Assembly: GCA_021405325.1 (NCBI GenBank)
Contig: QWII01000015.1
Span: 1-64,000 of the forward strand
From: Caldilinea sp. CFX5
Lineage (GTDB): Bacteria > Chloroflexota > Anaerolineae > Caldilineales > Caldilineaceae
Direction: 5' to 3'
Length of the DNA stretch: 64,000 bases
Positions 1-7,990 of this stretch are shown piece by piece. The notes under the pieces were generated by a model. That model was given only the letters and a program-made list of their open reading frames with translations, had not been told where the DNA came from and did not search any database. The position numbers were made by a program, and so were the translations under genes. How positions within the stretch are numbered: position 1 is the first letter of the stretch; each line of letters starts with the position of its first letter.

Positions 1-32
1 TAGGACAGAGCGGCCTAAGTAAGCCAGTCGGT

Positions 33-65
33 CAGTAGGACAGTAAGTCAGTCACTGTCTCACTG
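33..65. terminator. Imperfect hairpin at end of regulator fragment
   Basis: Arms 33-44 and 54-65 are reverse complements with two mismatches, around a 9-base loop. The hairpin contains the stop codon of the minus-strand fragment at 52-909. There is no clear T-run, so a terminator role is only a guess. It resembles the other intergenic palindromes of this window in design, not in sequence. Confidence 0.35.
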
Positions 66-909
66 TCTCACTGGCAACTATGGGTTTATTTACGCCGTCA
101 TGTACTAGAAGTGCTGCCGTCAAGCGCAACGCAAGTTCGGTCGCATTGGTATCTCCCAGGCTCCACGCTAGTGCTGTACGTAGGTTTGCGTGCTCCTCCA
201 GCAACCGCGCCAAGCCTTTGGCCTGCTCTGTGCGTAGAATCGGGGCGGTTGCCTCGGCCAACATTAAAAAGAAGCTGGCATGGTGGCGTCGAATTGCCTC
301 CGCTTCGCCACTGGCTGCCAACTGGGTTAGCCCATACTCGCGAATCGTCTCCAACATGTCAAAGCGGGCTTCGCCGTTAGGTTGCTCCATCTGTTTCAAT
401 AAGTTCTGATCGACCAAGGTGTCGACGCCATCTAGCATATCGATAGCGAGATCGCCCTGAGCATTGCCAACAGTTTGGGCGGCTTCCAGGGTAAAGCCAC
501 CGACAAACACAGCGAGCCGCCGAAAGAGTTTCTGTTCCTCCGCGGTCAACAGGTCATAGCTCCAGGCGATCTCGTCGGCCAACGTGCGTTGACGGGTGGG
601 CAGATCGTGAGAGCCGCCGGTGAGCAGAGTAAGGCGCTGGTTCAGGTGCGCCAACAGGGCGGACGGTGAAAACAACTTGATGAGCGCCGCAGCCAGTTCA
701 ATCGCTAACGGCAGCCCATCCAGCCCGATGCAAATCTGGGCGACATCGGCGGCGTTGGCAGACGTAAGGGCAAAATCCGGTCTGACCGCTCTGGCGCGTT
801 GACAGAAAAGGTCGATGGCGGCGTAGTCACTCAAACCAGCGGTGATCTGTTTCGCGTCAGGCAAAGCCAGCGGTGGCACAGGGAATTCCTGTTCGCCGTT
901 GAGAGGCAA
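52..909 (-). pseudogene. Internal fragment of a LuxR-type NB-ARC ATPase regulator
   Basis: The fragment matches the middle of the intact regulator at 3997-6717, from its GEQEFPVPPLALP segment, through IGLDGLPLAIELAAA and DEIAWSYDLL, to the start of the TPR-like region. It lacks the N-terminal Walker A and Walker B part and the C-terminal TPR and LuxR helix-turn-helix. An in-frame TGA lies just upstream of the homologous segment, and the last 20 or so residues no longer match the paralogue. The listed start methionine is therefore an accident of the break. Family members are signal-responsive ATPases that activate transcription. This remnant has neither the nucleotide-binding nor the DNA-binding part and is very likely non-functional. 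Confidence 0.8.
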
Positions 910-1002
910 AGATGGCGGTCAATCGCGCTCTTTGCTCCATTGTTGCGAATGCTCGTTGAACTTGGATCGAGGTTTCGAGAAAAACGACTTGGTGTGTCTG
1001 AC

Positions 1003-1548
1003 TCATAACTCATCTAGATACATTTGTAATAATTTGTTATCTTCGTAGATGAACAGAGGAGGCATGCCACTCTCAATCAGCAATTGGTGTGCTTTCTCTA
1101 GCGCACTTTCATCTGGTTCGGTATCACGAAGCAATTCTAGGCAATAGCGCAGTGCTGTAATTTGTGCGGCAGAGAGCTTTTCTGCGGTTAAATACTTCAC
1201 AGAAAGCTGAAGTGCGGCACAAAGTTCTTTGACGGTTTCCGGAGTAACCTCCCAGAGCGGTAAAATGGCATGTTGCCAAGCGGAGACACACTCTTGACGT
1301 ATTGCGCAATCCTCCCAGTGAGATTCCACCTTATCAAGCCAATGGTTGAGGTTCGATAGTTGTAAATGATATAAACGCTGTTGGTGTCGTTGCGTTTGTT
1401 TGTATGCCTCGATCTCCAAAATCACTGCCATTGGCTCTGCTGTACCTTCACGGGTCAGCATCAATGGACGGTGACTGTTCTTTGTTCGATCAATCAATTG
1501 CAACAATTGCGTCTGTGATTCATTGATCGGTACAGTATAAGGTGTCAT
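1003..1548 (-). CDS. Phd/YefM-like antitoxin-domain protein, orphan
   Basis: The 181-residue protein starts at the ATG at 1548, which is preceded by a strong GGAGGAGA ribosome site; a longer upstream reading lacks one. Residues 1-60 look like a Phd/YefM antitoxin: a PINESQTQL start, then a strand-helix pattern ending in PMAVILEIEAYK. The remaining 120 residues are helical and unrecognised. In this family the N-terminal domain dimerises and binds the promoter of its own operon. No toxin gene is adjacent. It may be a solitary antitoxin-like regulator, or its extended C-terminus may do another job. Confidence 0.6.
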   Translation of the reverse strand: MTPYTVPINESQTQLLQLIDRTKNSHRPLMLTREGTAEPMAVILEIEAYKQTQRHQQRLYHLQLSNLNHWLDKVESHWEDCAIRQECVSAWQHAILPLWEVTPETVKELCAALQLSVKYLTAEKLSAAQITALRYCLELLRDTEPDESALEKAHQLLIESGMPPLFIYEDNKLLQMYLDEL

Positions 1549-1631
1549 CGTATCTCCTCCTGCCCACAAGAATGAACGTCTACAAGCAAGTATACCACCC
1601 ATTGTACGTTGTCGCAATCAAACATACGATC

Positions 1632-1907
1632 ATGGGTGCGTTCAAAATTTTGGGCGCAGAAAGTATACCACAAACGAATGTGCAGGTCGAGAGGAAAGTT
1701 GTGCGGGTAGTGTATGCGGCGTTGCCCTCCTTAGCGGCTTTACAGGAGATCCTGTTACACGAACTCACGCAGCCGCAGGGGGCATTGTGGGACCACTACG
1801 ATGTGCACTACGAATATCGCAAACTCCAGGGCGAGACCAGCCATCTGGTCGGCCACCTGACGGAGATTATTGTCGGCGCGGCGGTGTGGTCAAAGAGGGG
1901 GGCATGA
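1632..1907 (+). CDS. Hypothetical protein, possibly 5' part of a broken gene
   Basis: A 91-residue reading frame from the ATG at 1632 has plausible protein composition, with segments such as LPSLAALQEILLHEL and HLVGHLTEIIVGAAV, but I recognise no family. Its stop overlaps the start of the next frame in an ATGA arrangement at 1904-1907. This fits either translational coupling or a frameshift inside one older gene. No good ribosome site is visible. It starts only 83 bases from the divergent antitoxin-like gene. Confidence 0.35.
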   Translation: MGAFKILGAESIPQTNVQVERKVVRVVYAALPSLAALQEILLHELTQPQGALWDHYDVHYEYRKLQGETSHLVGHLTEIIVGAAVWSKRGA

Positions 1908-2233
1908 ATGAAATTGACCCTTCGACAAGCTCAGGGCAAGCTCTGATTGGCGAATGGCGTCTGCCTGCCGATGGCGGGACAGGCGCCTGGCTGGTCTCGG
2001 TGCGCCATCGCCAGCAGAAGATGAGCGAAGCCGACGTGCGCCAATTTTTCGACCACTGCGCCAACGTGCGCACGGAAAAGCGCTATGCCGCCGTACAGTG
2101 TTGGTATGTGAGCAAAGCCGGCTTTACCCGTCCGGCGTTGACCCTGCTCCAGGCCGAAGGCGTCTATGCCAGCGATCTGGCGCAGTTCAACGCCCTAGCG
2201 CAACAGTTTGGCTTCCTCGGGATCGTCGTGTAA
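1904..2233 (+). CDS. Hypothetical protein, possible nuclease-like C-terminal domain
   Basis: The 109-residue protein starts at the ATG at 1904, overlapping the previous stop. After a repeat-derived stretch (PSTSSGQA), the body reads GEWRLPADGG, GAWLVSVRHR, then WYVSKAGFT and a C-terminal SDLAQFNALAQQFGFLGI. From memory this resembles the tail of large ATPase proteins that end in a restriction-endonuclease-like domain, but I cannot confirm it. It is probably a remnant, since it is short and its N-terminus is interrupted by a dispersed repeat. Confidence 0.4.
   Translation: MNEIDPSTSSGQALIGEWRLPADGGTGAWLVSVRHRQQKMSEADVRQFFDHCANVRTEKRYAAVQCWYVSKAGFTRPALTLLQAEGVYASDLAQFNALAQQFGFLGIVV
1918..1946 (+). 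repeat. Dispersed CTTCGACAAGCTCAGGG-type repeat inside a coding frame
   Basis: The stretch holds the core CCCTTCGACAAGCTCAGGG followed by CAAGCTCTGA. From general knowledge this core recurs across Chloroflexota and other environmental genomes. Here it lies in frame in the 1904-2233 gene and adds PSTSSGQA near its N-terminus. Only this one copy was noticed in the window. Confidence 0.6.
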
Positions 2234-2271
2234 ACGCAGCCGCCCCGGGCTAGTAGACCGACCATTTAATT

Positions 2272-2317
2272 TTTGTACACGGCACCCTGCGGGAACCCGC
2301 AGGGTGCCGTGTACAAA
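2272..2317. repeat. Perfect 22-bp inverted repeat with 2-base loop
   Basis: Arms 2272-2293 and 2296-2317 are exact reverse complements. The flanks carry related outward motifs: ACTAG-type ends at about 2250-2268 (reverse) and 2330-2345, with a GGTC core. The hairpin lies between the plus-strand gene ending at 2233 and the minus-strand gene ending at 2350. It could serve as a bidirectional terminator, and the flanking motifs also suggest a small mobile palindromic element. Confidence 0.7.
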
Positions 2318-2349
2318 TTCTAAAAACTAAGCGGTCAAACCACTAGACC

Positions 2350-3342
2350 TCACGTCTGCGCCTGCAAAAATGCCAGCACGGCTGCCCCGCACGCTTCCGG
2401 TTGTTCTGTCCACATTTCATGCGTCGCGTCCGGGATGGTTACATGTTTGGCTTGCGGCAACAGGCGCACGAGTTCACGGTTCACCAACTGGTGGATGGGT
2501 AGGGTCTTTTCAGCCGTGAGCAACAGGCTTGGCATCGGCAACTGCGCGACCTGCGCTTGATCGAGCATGGGAAAACAATCGGCGGAGGTGGTAAACGCCT
2601 CCCAGCCGGCCAGGTTTTCTTCCAGCACCTGACGCACCGCAGCGGGCAGTTCGTCCAACACATCGGCGCCGATAAAGAATTTGATGCTGGTGCGCAACGC
2701 AAGCTCCTTGTCACCCTGGCGGAACGCCGCCCCCACCGGTTCCCAAAACGCACCCATGAAATCAGCCAGAACCGCATCACCGCCGGGCAGACCGCTGGCC
2801 CAGTGCAATATGGGCGGCTCGGTCAACGTTAATGTGCGCACCAATGCGGGATGCTCTAAAGCCATTGCCAACGCAATAAAGGCGCCGGATGAGTTACCGA
2901 TGACATGGCTACGTTCCAGTTTCAGCGCGTGCAGCAAGGCGGCCAGATCCGCGGCATCGACCAACGTGGTATAGTCAGCCACAATCGGCAAATTCTGATT
3001 GGGGTAATAGTAGCGCTGGCTATAGGCGATCACCCGATGGGTTTGGGCAAAGCGCGCCATTTGTGGCCCCCATTCGCGATAATCAGAGAGTCCGCCATGC
3101 ACCAGCACGATCGGTTCGCCCTGCCCTTGCTCGACGTAGTGCAACTCTACCCCGTTGGCGACAATTTTCTGTAACGTCATGCGCTCCTCCTCCTGGGTTA
3201 TCGTTGTGTTAACTGGCTGGCTCGGCGCTGTAATCGGCTTACAGGCAGCCAGCAGCGCGGCTCCGGTGGCGCTGGCCAGCACTTGTAAGAAGGTGCGGCG
3301 CGCCAACGTGAGTTGTGGATGGGATCCAGTGTGATAGGACAT
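2350..3342 (-). CDS. Alpha/beta hydrolase, Tat-exported lipoprotein
   Basis: The 330-residue protein starts at 3342 behind an AAGGAGATAAACC ribosome site. Its N-terminus has a twin-arginine motif (ARRTFLQVLA, residues 14-23) followed by a lipobox with Cys34 (LLAAC), so export and lipid anchoring outside the membrane are predicted. The hydrolase domain has VLVHGG (residues 79-84, oxyanion region), nucleophile Ser151 in GNSSG, and a late DATHEMW histidine. The family includes esterases, lactonases and haloperoxidase-like enzymes, and the substrate cannot be told. It stands alone, divergent from HicBA across a 220-base region with inverted repeats. Confidence 0.85.
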   Translation of the reverse strand: MSYHTGSHPQLTLARRTFLQVLASATGAALLAACKPITAPSQPVNTTITQEEERMTLQKIVANGVELHYVEQGQGEPIVLVHGGLSDYREWGPQMARFAQTHRVIAYSQRYYYPNQNLPIVADYTTLVDAADLAALLHALKLERSHVIGNSSGAFIALAMALEHPALVRTLTLTEPPILHWASGLPGGDAVLADFMGAFWEPVGAAFRQGDKELALRTSIKFFIGADVLDELPAAVRQVLEENLAGWEAFTTSADCFPMLDQAQVAQLPMPSLLLTAEKTLPIHQLVNRELVRLLPQAKHVTIPDATHEMWTEQPEACGAAVLAFLQAQT

Positions 3343-3431
3343 GGTTTATCTCCTTATGCGATGGAACAAAGGTGATCACAGATGTACCCAGTGCTGGTGA
3401 CAATATACAGGATGGCTGACGGCAGCGCATC

Positions 3432-3472
3432 GGTAATAGTTACCTATTGCGATACCTATTCGCATCGCAATA
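3432..3472. promoter_or_regulatory. Paired inverted repeats between hydrolase and HicBA
   Basis: A short palindrome GGTAATAGTTACC lies at 3432-3444. It is followed by an inverted repeat with arms TATTGCGAT (3445-3453) and ATCGCAATA (3464-3472). They sit in the divergent region upstream of both the hydrolase and hicB, where a regulator could act. No regulator is assigned. Confidence 0.45.
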
Positions 3473-3489
3473 TCTGCCGGAAGTATCAG

Positions 3490-3518
3490 TTGTTTTCATG
3501 GACTACCTACGGTATAAT
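3490..3518 (+). promoter_or_regulatory. Probable sigma-70 promoter of hicBA
   Basis: A perfect TATAAT lies at 3513-3518, with TTGTTT at 3490-3495 and a 17-base spacer. It points at hicB, whose start is 48 bases downstream. The inverted repeats at 3432-3472 lie just upstream. Confidence 0.6.
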
Positions 3519-3565
3519 TGAGAGCAACAAGGTATAAATCAAGATACTGTACAGGAGGCACACAA

Positions 3566-3772
3566 ATGAACTTACAAGTGGAAATTGAAAAAGAAGAGGA
3601 TAATCGCTGGATAGCCGAAATTCCGATGCTTCCCGGTGTATTGGCTTATGGGAGCACGCGTCAAGAGGCGATTGCACGGGCCGAGGCGCTGGCTTTACGT
3701 GTCTTTGCCGATCGTTTGGAGCATGGGGAAAATGTGCCAGAGACGGCTTCTCTTTTTTCGGTGGCTGTGTGA
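3566..3772 (+). CDS. hicB: HicB family antitoxin
   Basis: The 68-residue protein starts at the ATG at 3566 behind AGGAGG. The sequence follows the HicB N-terminal fold: VEIEKEEDNRWIAEIPMLPGV, then YGSTRQEAIARAEALALRVFADRL. HicB neutralises HicA and, with a longer C-terminus, can bind DNA. This version is the short form without an added DNA-binding domain. The stop overlaps the hicA start (GTGA at 3769-3772), so the pair is probably translationally coupled. The antitoxin-first order is one of the known arrangements. Confidence 0.85.
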   Translation: MNLQVEIEKEEDNRWIAEIPMLPGVLAYGSTRQEAIARAEALALRVFADRLEHGENVPETASLFSVAV

Positions 3773-3981
3773 GCGACTGGCGATCGGTCAAAGCGCGCCG
3801 CTTACTGGCTGCACTCCTACGTATAGGATGGCAGGTCAAACGCCAGTCGGGCTCCCATCGTACCTTGGTGCGCGCTGGTTGGCCTGATTTCGTATTTGCG
3901 TTTCATGACAATGAGGAAATTGGTCCGCGGATGTTGGCACGCGTGGCCAAGCATACAGGATTAACCCCAGATGATTTGTGA
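3769..3981 (+). CDS. hicA: HicA family mRNA interferase toxin
   Basis: The 70-residue protein starts at a GTG overlapping the hicB stop. It has the HicA double-stranded RNA-binding fold signature: a helix near LLAALLRIGWQVKRQ, the catalytic histidine in SGSHRTL, and the C-terminal helix ending in TGLTPDDL. HicA toxins cleave mRNA when not bound by HicB. Length and motif are complete, so the module looks functional. It ends 16 bases before the end of the convergent regulator gene. Confidence 0.87.
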   Translation: MSDWRSVKARRLLAALLRIGWQVKRQSGSHRTLVRAGWPDFVFAFHDNEEIGPRMLARVAKHTGLTPDDL

Positions 3982-3996
3982 CGAAGTATATTCGTA

Positions 3997-6717
3997 TTAG
4001 ATGAGGTGGTGTTTCTGTACAAAGCGGATCGCAGCCTCACGCGTTGTTACACCTACCTTGCTGTAGATCGAGGTGACATGGGCATTAACCGTGCGGCGGC
4101 TGATGACTAGTTTGTCGGCGATCTCGGCATAGGTCAACCGTTGTGCTAACATCTGTAGTACCTCAGCCTCACGTGCCGTCAGGCCAGCGAGGTAGGTGCT
4201 TGGTGATACAAGCGGGGGCGACTCTCTTCTTGCCGGTGCAACATCAGTCGCTTTTAGCACTGCCACCGCGTATTGGATCGCCTGCTTCAAGGGTAACGTT
4301 TGCCCTTGTCTCCAGGCTGTCACCAAGTGTGGCTCGTTGCGCCTGCTCTGAATAGGAGCAAGGGCGCGTGTATAATCAGCCTTCTGAAGCAGCGTGAAGG
4401 GATGCTCCAGGGTGGCGCTCAAGGTTTCGACAGCCCCGTATAATTGCGCCGCCTGTTCCCATTGTTGCCGATTGCTTGTTACTGCGATAGCGCCAACGAG
4501 CGATAAGATATTCTGCAGATTCTCTACCACTGAATACAATTCCAGGCTCTCGATGAGATAGGCTGTCGCCTGCTCGTTATCGCCCTGCTCCAGACTGATA
4601 AAGCCAAGTTGCTGGCAGGCCAGCGCAATATACCATTGTGCCCCCATTTCCCGGGCTAGAACGCGGCTCTGCATCAAGAGGGTCATTGCCCGTTCATTCT
4701 CGTCTTGCAAGCGGGCGATTTTGCCTAAGCCGAAAGATGTACTCATGAGAAGCCACTTGTCCTCTGCTGGTTTGCGGAGCGCAAGTGCTTCCTCAAGCCA
4801 AGCGCGAGCGGCAACGTAGTCGCCTTGCAGTTGAGCTACACTTGCCAGGTCGCTAAGCGCTTCGGCAATTCCCCAGGTGTCGCCCACGGCGCGAAAGAGC
4901 ATGACACTCTCCTCGATCACCTGACGCGCGCCCACATAATCCCCTATACTGCGTGTTGGAAAGCCCAAGGCTGAGAGTGCTAAGGCAAGATGCCATTTGT
5001 CGTCAAATTCGCGAAAGATCGCAACGCTTTCTTTGCCCAGCTCGCACCCAGTGGCAGCGTCACCTTGCAGGGTCACCACCCGTGCCAACGCATCTAGCGT
5101 AGCGGCAATACGCCGTTTATCGGTAAGCTTTCGCCCGAGGATCAGGCTTTTCTCTAAATAAGTGCGCGCGTCTGTAAAAGTACCCTGTAGCAAGGCAAGG
5201 AATCCCGCGCTATACAACACTTTGGTCATCTCTACTTCGCACATTTCTACGCCAGCGCAGGTCAGTGCTCGCTCACACCATGTTTGTCCTTCGCAAAGAT
5301 GAGCACGTAGATGCCAGAACCAAAGCAACACACCGATCAAGCGCAGTCCAAGTTCCACCTTTGCACTGGGTTCTGCCTCTTTGCTGTCAGGTAATGACCA
5401 TGTCAGCACAGCGCGCAGATTATCGTAATCGGCATCTAATCGCTGGAGCCAGGTCAATTGCTCCGGCCCGCGCAGCTTAGGGTCGGCCTCCTCGGCGAGG
5501 GCCAGGAAGAAGTTCGCATGTCGGTAGCGAATTGTCTCCATTTCGCTGCTGGCTGCTAGCCGCTCCAGTCCATACTCGCGGATCGTCGCCAACATGCCAA
5601 AGCGCGCTTCACCATTAGGTTGCTCCAATTGTTTGAGCAGGTTGTGATTCACCAGCGTTGTGACGCCCCTTAGCACATCAAGGGCCAGATCACCGTTGGC
5701 ATTGCCCACCGCCTGCGCTGCATCCAACGTAAAGCCGCCGACAAAGACCGATAGGCGTCGCAATAGTTTTTGTTCGTCTGGCGTCAATAAGTCATAACTC
5801 CAGGCAATCTCATCGCGCAGGGTGCGTTGGCGTGCCGGCAGGTCATGCGGCCCGTCGGTGAGCAGGGTGAGGCGTTGGTTCAAACGCACCAACAGGGCCG
5901 CCGGGGAAAACAACTTGATGCGCGCGGCGGCCAGTTCAATTGCCAACGGCAACCCATCTAGCCCGATGCAAATCTTGGCGACATCGGCGGCGTTGCTTGC
6001 AGTTAGAGCAAAATCCGGTTTCGCCATCCTAGCCCGCTGGCAGAAGAGGTCGATGGCGGCAAAGTCACTCAGACTGGCGGCGGTGAGATGGTCGGCGTTG
6101 GGTAAAGCCAGCGGCGGCACAGGAAATTCCTGTTCGCCATAGAGGTGGAGGGCGGCGCGACTGGTCACTACTACTTTGAGACGAGGAGAGGCGGTCAACA
6201 ATGTACTCACCAACGGGGCGGCCGGCAAGATCTGCTCGAAGTTGTCCAGCACAAGTAATAGTTGTTTGTCGCGTAGATACTCTTGCAGACTCTCCTGCAT
6301 CGCGCGACCGGGTACTTCCCGCACACCCAATGTTTGGGCAATCGCCGAAGCAACCAGACCAGGATTGCTAATCGGCGCGAGCGAAACAAAGTAGACCCCA
6401 TCGACAAAATGGTCGAGCAAGTTCGCCGCCACCTGCAACGCCAGCCGCGTCTTGCCGATGCCGCCAGGGCCGGTCAGGGTGAGCAGACCAACCTGTTCTT
6501 GCAACAACAGGTGTTGGATGGCCGCCACGTCATGGTCGCGTCCAATGAGCGGCGTGCGCGGCAGGGTGAGGTTGTTGTGAACCGTCGCCGCCCGATGGAC
6601 TTCGCCCGCACTAGCGGTGTCAGGATGGGGTGTTTCAGGGCGAGCGCGTTGCTTGCTCTCTGGGCGCGCCACATCAACGCCCGCGATAGTCTGGTTGCGT
6701 TCAGATTGCGTGGTCAT
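3997..6717 (-). CDS. LuxR-family transcriptional regulator with NB-ARC ATPase and TPR domains
   Basis: This 906-residue protein is the intact member of a local family of three. Residues 1-50 are a variable leader. The ATPase domain follows, with Walker A GPGGIGKT at 83-90, Walker B LLLVLDNFEQ, and the GLPLAIELAAA motif typical of NB-ARC/AP-ATPases. A long TPR-like helical region fills the middle. A LuxR helix-turn-helix lies at the C-terminus, with LTAREAEVLQMLAQ and ISRRTVNAHVTSIYSKVGV. Such proteins sense a ligand or partner through the TPR part and use ATP to switch on transcription, so a cytoplasmic regulator is predicted. The start has no strong ribosome site. About 35 bases upstream of the ATG are shared with the fragment at 7343-7702, showing local duplication. 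Confidence 0.88.
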   Translation of the reverse strand: MTTQSERNQTIAGVDVARPESKQRARPETPHPDTASAGEVHRAATVHNNLTLPRTPLIGRDHDVAAIQHLLLQEQVGLLTLTGPGGIGKTRLALQVAANLLDHFVDGVYFVSLAPISNPGLVASAIAQTLGVREVPGRAMQESLQEYLRDKQLLLVLDNFEQILPAAPLVSTLLTASPRLKVVVTSRAALHLYGEQEFPVPPLALPNADHLTAASLSDFAAIDLFCQRARMAKPDFALTASNAADVAKICIGLDGLPLAIELAAARIKLFSPAALLVRLNQRLTLLTDGPHDLPARQRTLRDEIAWSYDLLTPDEQKLLRRLSVFVGGFTLDAAQAVGNANGDLALDVLRGVTTLVNHNLLKQLEQPNGEARFGMLATIREYGLERLAASSEMETIRYRHANFFLALAEEADPKLRGPEQLTWLQRLDADYDNLRAVLTWSLPDSKEAEPSAKVELGLRLIGVLLWFWHLRAHLCEGQTWCERALTCAGVEMCEVEMTKVLYSAGFLALLQGTFTDARTYLEKSLILGRKLTDKRRIAATLDALARVVTLQGDAATGCELGKESVAIFREFDDKWHLALALSALGFPTRSIGDYVGARQVIEESVMLFRAVGDTWGIAEALSDLASVAQLQGDYVAARAWLEEALALRKPAEDKWLLMSTSFGLGKIARLQDENERAMTLLMQSRVLAREMGAQWYIALACQQLGFISLEQGDNEQATAYLIESLELYSVVENLQNILSLVGAIAVTSNRQQWEQAAQLYGAVETLSATLEHPFTLLQKADYTRALAPIQSRRNEPHLVTAWRQGQTLPLKQAIQYAVAVLKATDVAPARRESPPLVSPSTYLAGLTAREAEVLQMLAQRLTYAEIADKLVISRRTVNAHVTSIYSKVGVTTREAAIRFVQKHHLI

Positions 6718-6751
6718 GGTAAGGATGTCAACCTAACAAGCCTGCGGACGA

Positions 6752-6991
6752 CTACTCGATATCCAAAATACGGATCGCGTGCTGTTCATCCATAATGATG
6801 TAATAGAGTACATAGTCACCCGGCAGCGGAATCCAGTAAAGGCTGGGGTCAGCCTCATCGGTTTGAACGTTAGGGGGCAGCGGGTTATCCTGTAAGGACC
6901 AGACAACGGCTTTCGCTTCACGCCAAATGGCGCGCGGGATCTGGTAGATCGCTTGCACAGCTTCTGGGCTATAACGCAGGGTCCACCGCAT
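6752..6991 (-). CDS. RelE/ParE family toxin
   Basis: The 79-residue protein has the RelE/ParE pattern: an RYSPEAVQAI start, a helical centre, then YWIPLPGDYVLYYIIMDEQHAIRILDI as the strand-rich C-terminus. Members either cleave ribosome-bound mRNA or poison gyrase, and the sequence alone does not say which. The start overlaps the antitoxin stop in a TAATG arrangement at about 6991. Its 3' end lies only 35 bases from the start of the regulator at 3997-6717. Confidence 0.78.
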   Translation of the reverse strand: MRWTLRYSPEAVQAIYQIPRAIWREAKAVVWSLQDNPLPPNVQTDEADPSLYWIPLPGDYVLYYIIMDEQHAIRILDIE

Positions 6992-7275
6992 TAGAGCATA
7001 CCCCGCTTTTGTAGTTCGGCTTCTAGCTCTTCTTGCGTGATTTCGTGGCCGGCGGCCATTTCTTCACGGATTTGTTGTAGCCGTTCGCGGCGGCGACGCC
7101 GGTGATGTTCAAGCTCGGCGACGAGTTGATTCCACATATCTGGATGAACGAGAACGCCGGCGCTATGACCCTGACGGGTAAGCAGCAGCGGTGATTGTTT
7201 GATGGTTTCGATAACTTCCGGTTGTCGCGTGCGTAAATCGGTGATGGGAATGGTTGTCATAGCTGTCGGTAACAT
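6991..7275 (-). CDS. Phd/YefM family antitoxin
   Basis: The 94-residue protein starts at the ATG at 7275 behind GGAGG. The N-terminal part reads IPITDLRTRQPEVIETIKQSP, LLLTRQGHSAGVLVHPDMW, a classic Phd/YefM DNA-binding and dimerisation domain. The basic, helical C-terminus (HHRRRRRERLQQIREEM) should wrap around the toxin. It is the first gene of a two-gene operon with the RelE/ParE toxin and is expected to repress its own promoter through the inverted repeat at 7291-7320. Confidence 0.8.
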   Translation of the reverse strand: MLPTAMTTIPITDLRTRQPEVIETIKQSPLLLTRQGHSAGVLVHPDMWNQLVAELEHHRRRRRERLQQIREEMAAGHEITQEELEAELQKRGML

Positions 7276-7290
7276 AAGCCCTCCTCTAGA

Positions 7291-7346
7291 AGTGACAGTA
7301 AAAATACTTCTATTGTCACTTTAACACCGAGTAACACTACTGTCAA
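7291..7346 (-). promoter_or_regulatory. Promoter and operator of the RelE/Phd operon
   Basis: On the minus strand TTGACA (7346-7341) is followed, after exactly 17 bases, by TAAAGT (7323-7318). An inverted repeat with arms AGTGACA (7291-7297) and TGTCACT (7314-7320) overlaps the -10 element, a good place for autorepression. The -35 overlaps the stop codon of the upstream regulator fragment, so the promoter sits directly on the break point of that pseudogene. Confidence 0.65.
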
Positions 7347-7702
7347 ATTTTAGCTTTAGGGATTGGTGGACCAAAGTAGACGCCATCGACAAAGTGATCC
7401 AGCAAATTCGCCGCCACCTGCAACGCCAGTCGCGTCTTGCCGATGCCGCCGGGGCCGGTCAAGGTGAGCAGGCCGACCGGTTCTTGCAACAACAAGTGTT
7501 GGATGGCAGCCACGTCATGGTCGCGCCCGATGAGTGACGTGCGCGGCAAGGTCAGGTTGTTGTGAATGGTCGCCGGGCGATGGGCTTCGCTCGCACTATC
7601 GGTGGTGGGACGGGGCGTTGCCGGGGCAGTGTGCGGTTTGGTCTCCGGGCGCGATACGTCAACGACCGAGACAGCCTGGTTGCGTTCAGATCGCGTGGTC
7701 AT
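7343..7702 (-). pseudogene. N-terminal fragment of a LuxR/NB-ARC regulator
   Basis: The 119 residues match the first 110 residues of the intact regulator at 3997-6717, including Walker A GPGGIGKT, and then break abruptly after DGVYF. Nine unrelated residues and a stop follow. The region upstream of the start is also shared with the intact copy. It lacks Walker B, the sensor and DNA-binding parts. The truncation point is only a few dozen bases from the toxin-antitoxin promoter, suggesting that a rearrangement brought the module here. Confidence 0.8.
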
Positions 7703-7990
7703 GGTAAGAATGTCAACCTAACAAGCCTGCGGACGAAAGCAAGGTGCGTTCCTCTCCGCCTGACCTGGGCTAAGGGACAAATCGGGTACAACGGTTGTGG
7801 AAAAAGGAGCCAAGTGGGTCAGGGTTTATCGATTATATGACAGATCGGGCCGGGACGGCAAATGTAAGGTGGATTTCTTGAAGAAATGCGATCACTTGGG
7901 CGTAATCGTCGTGTAAGCGCTATGGTTTGCTGTGAACCTGCATCGCTATGGTTGATCGTCACTATGGGTGGGCAGGGCGGGCGTAAGCGC
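7703..7990. other. Gene-free spacer
   Basis: The first 30 bases or so continue the homology shared with the upstream region of the intact regulator. Beyond that I see no convincing coding frame, promoter or hairpin. It lies between the regulator fragment and the end of the response regulator gene, which reads on the same strand. Confidence 0.4.
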
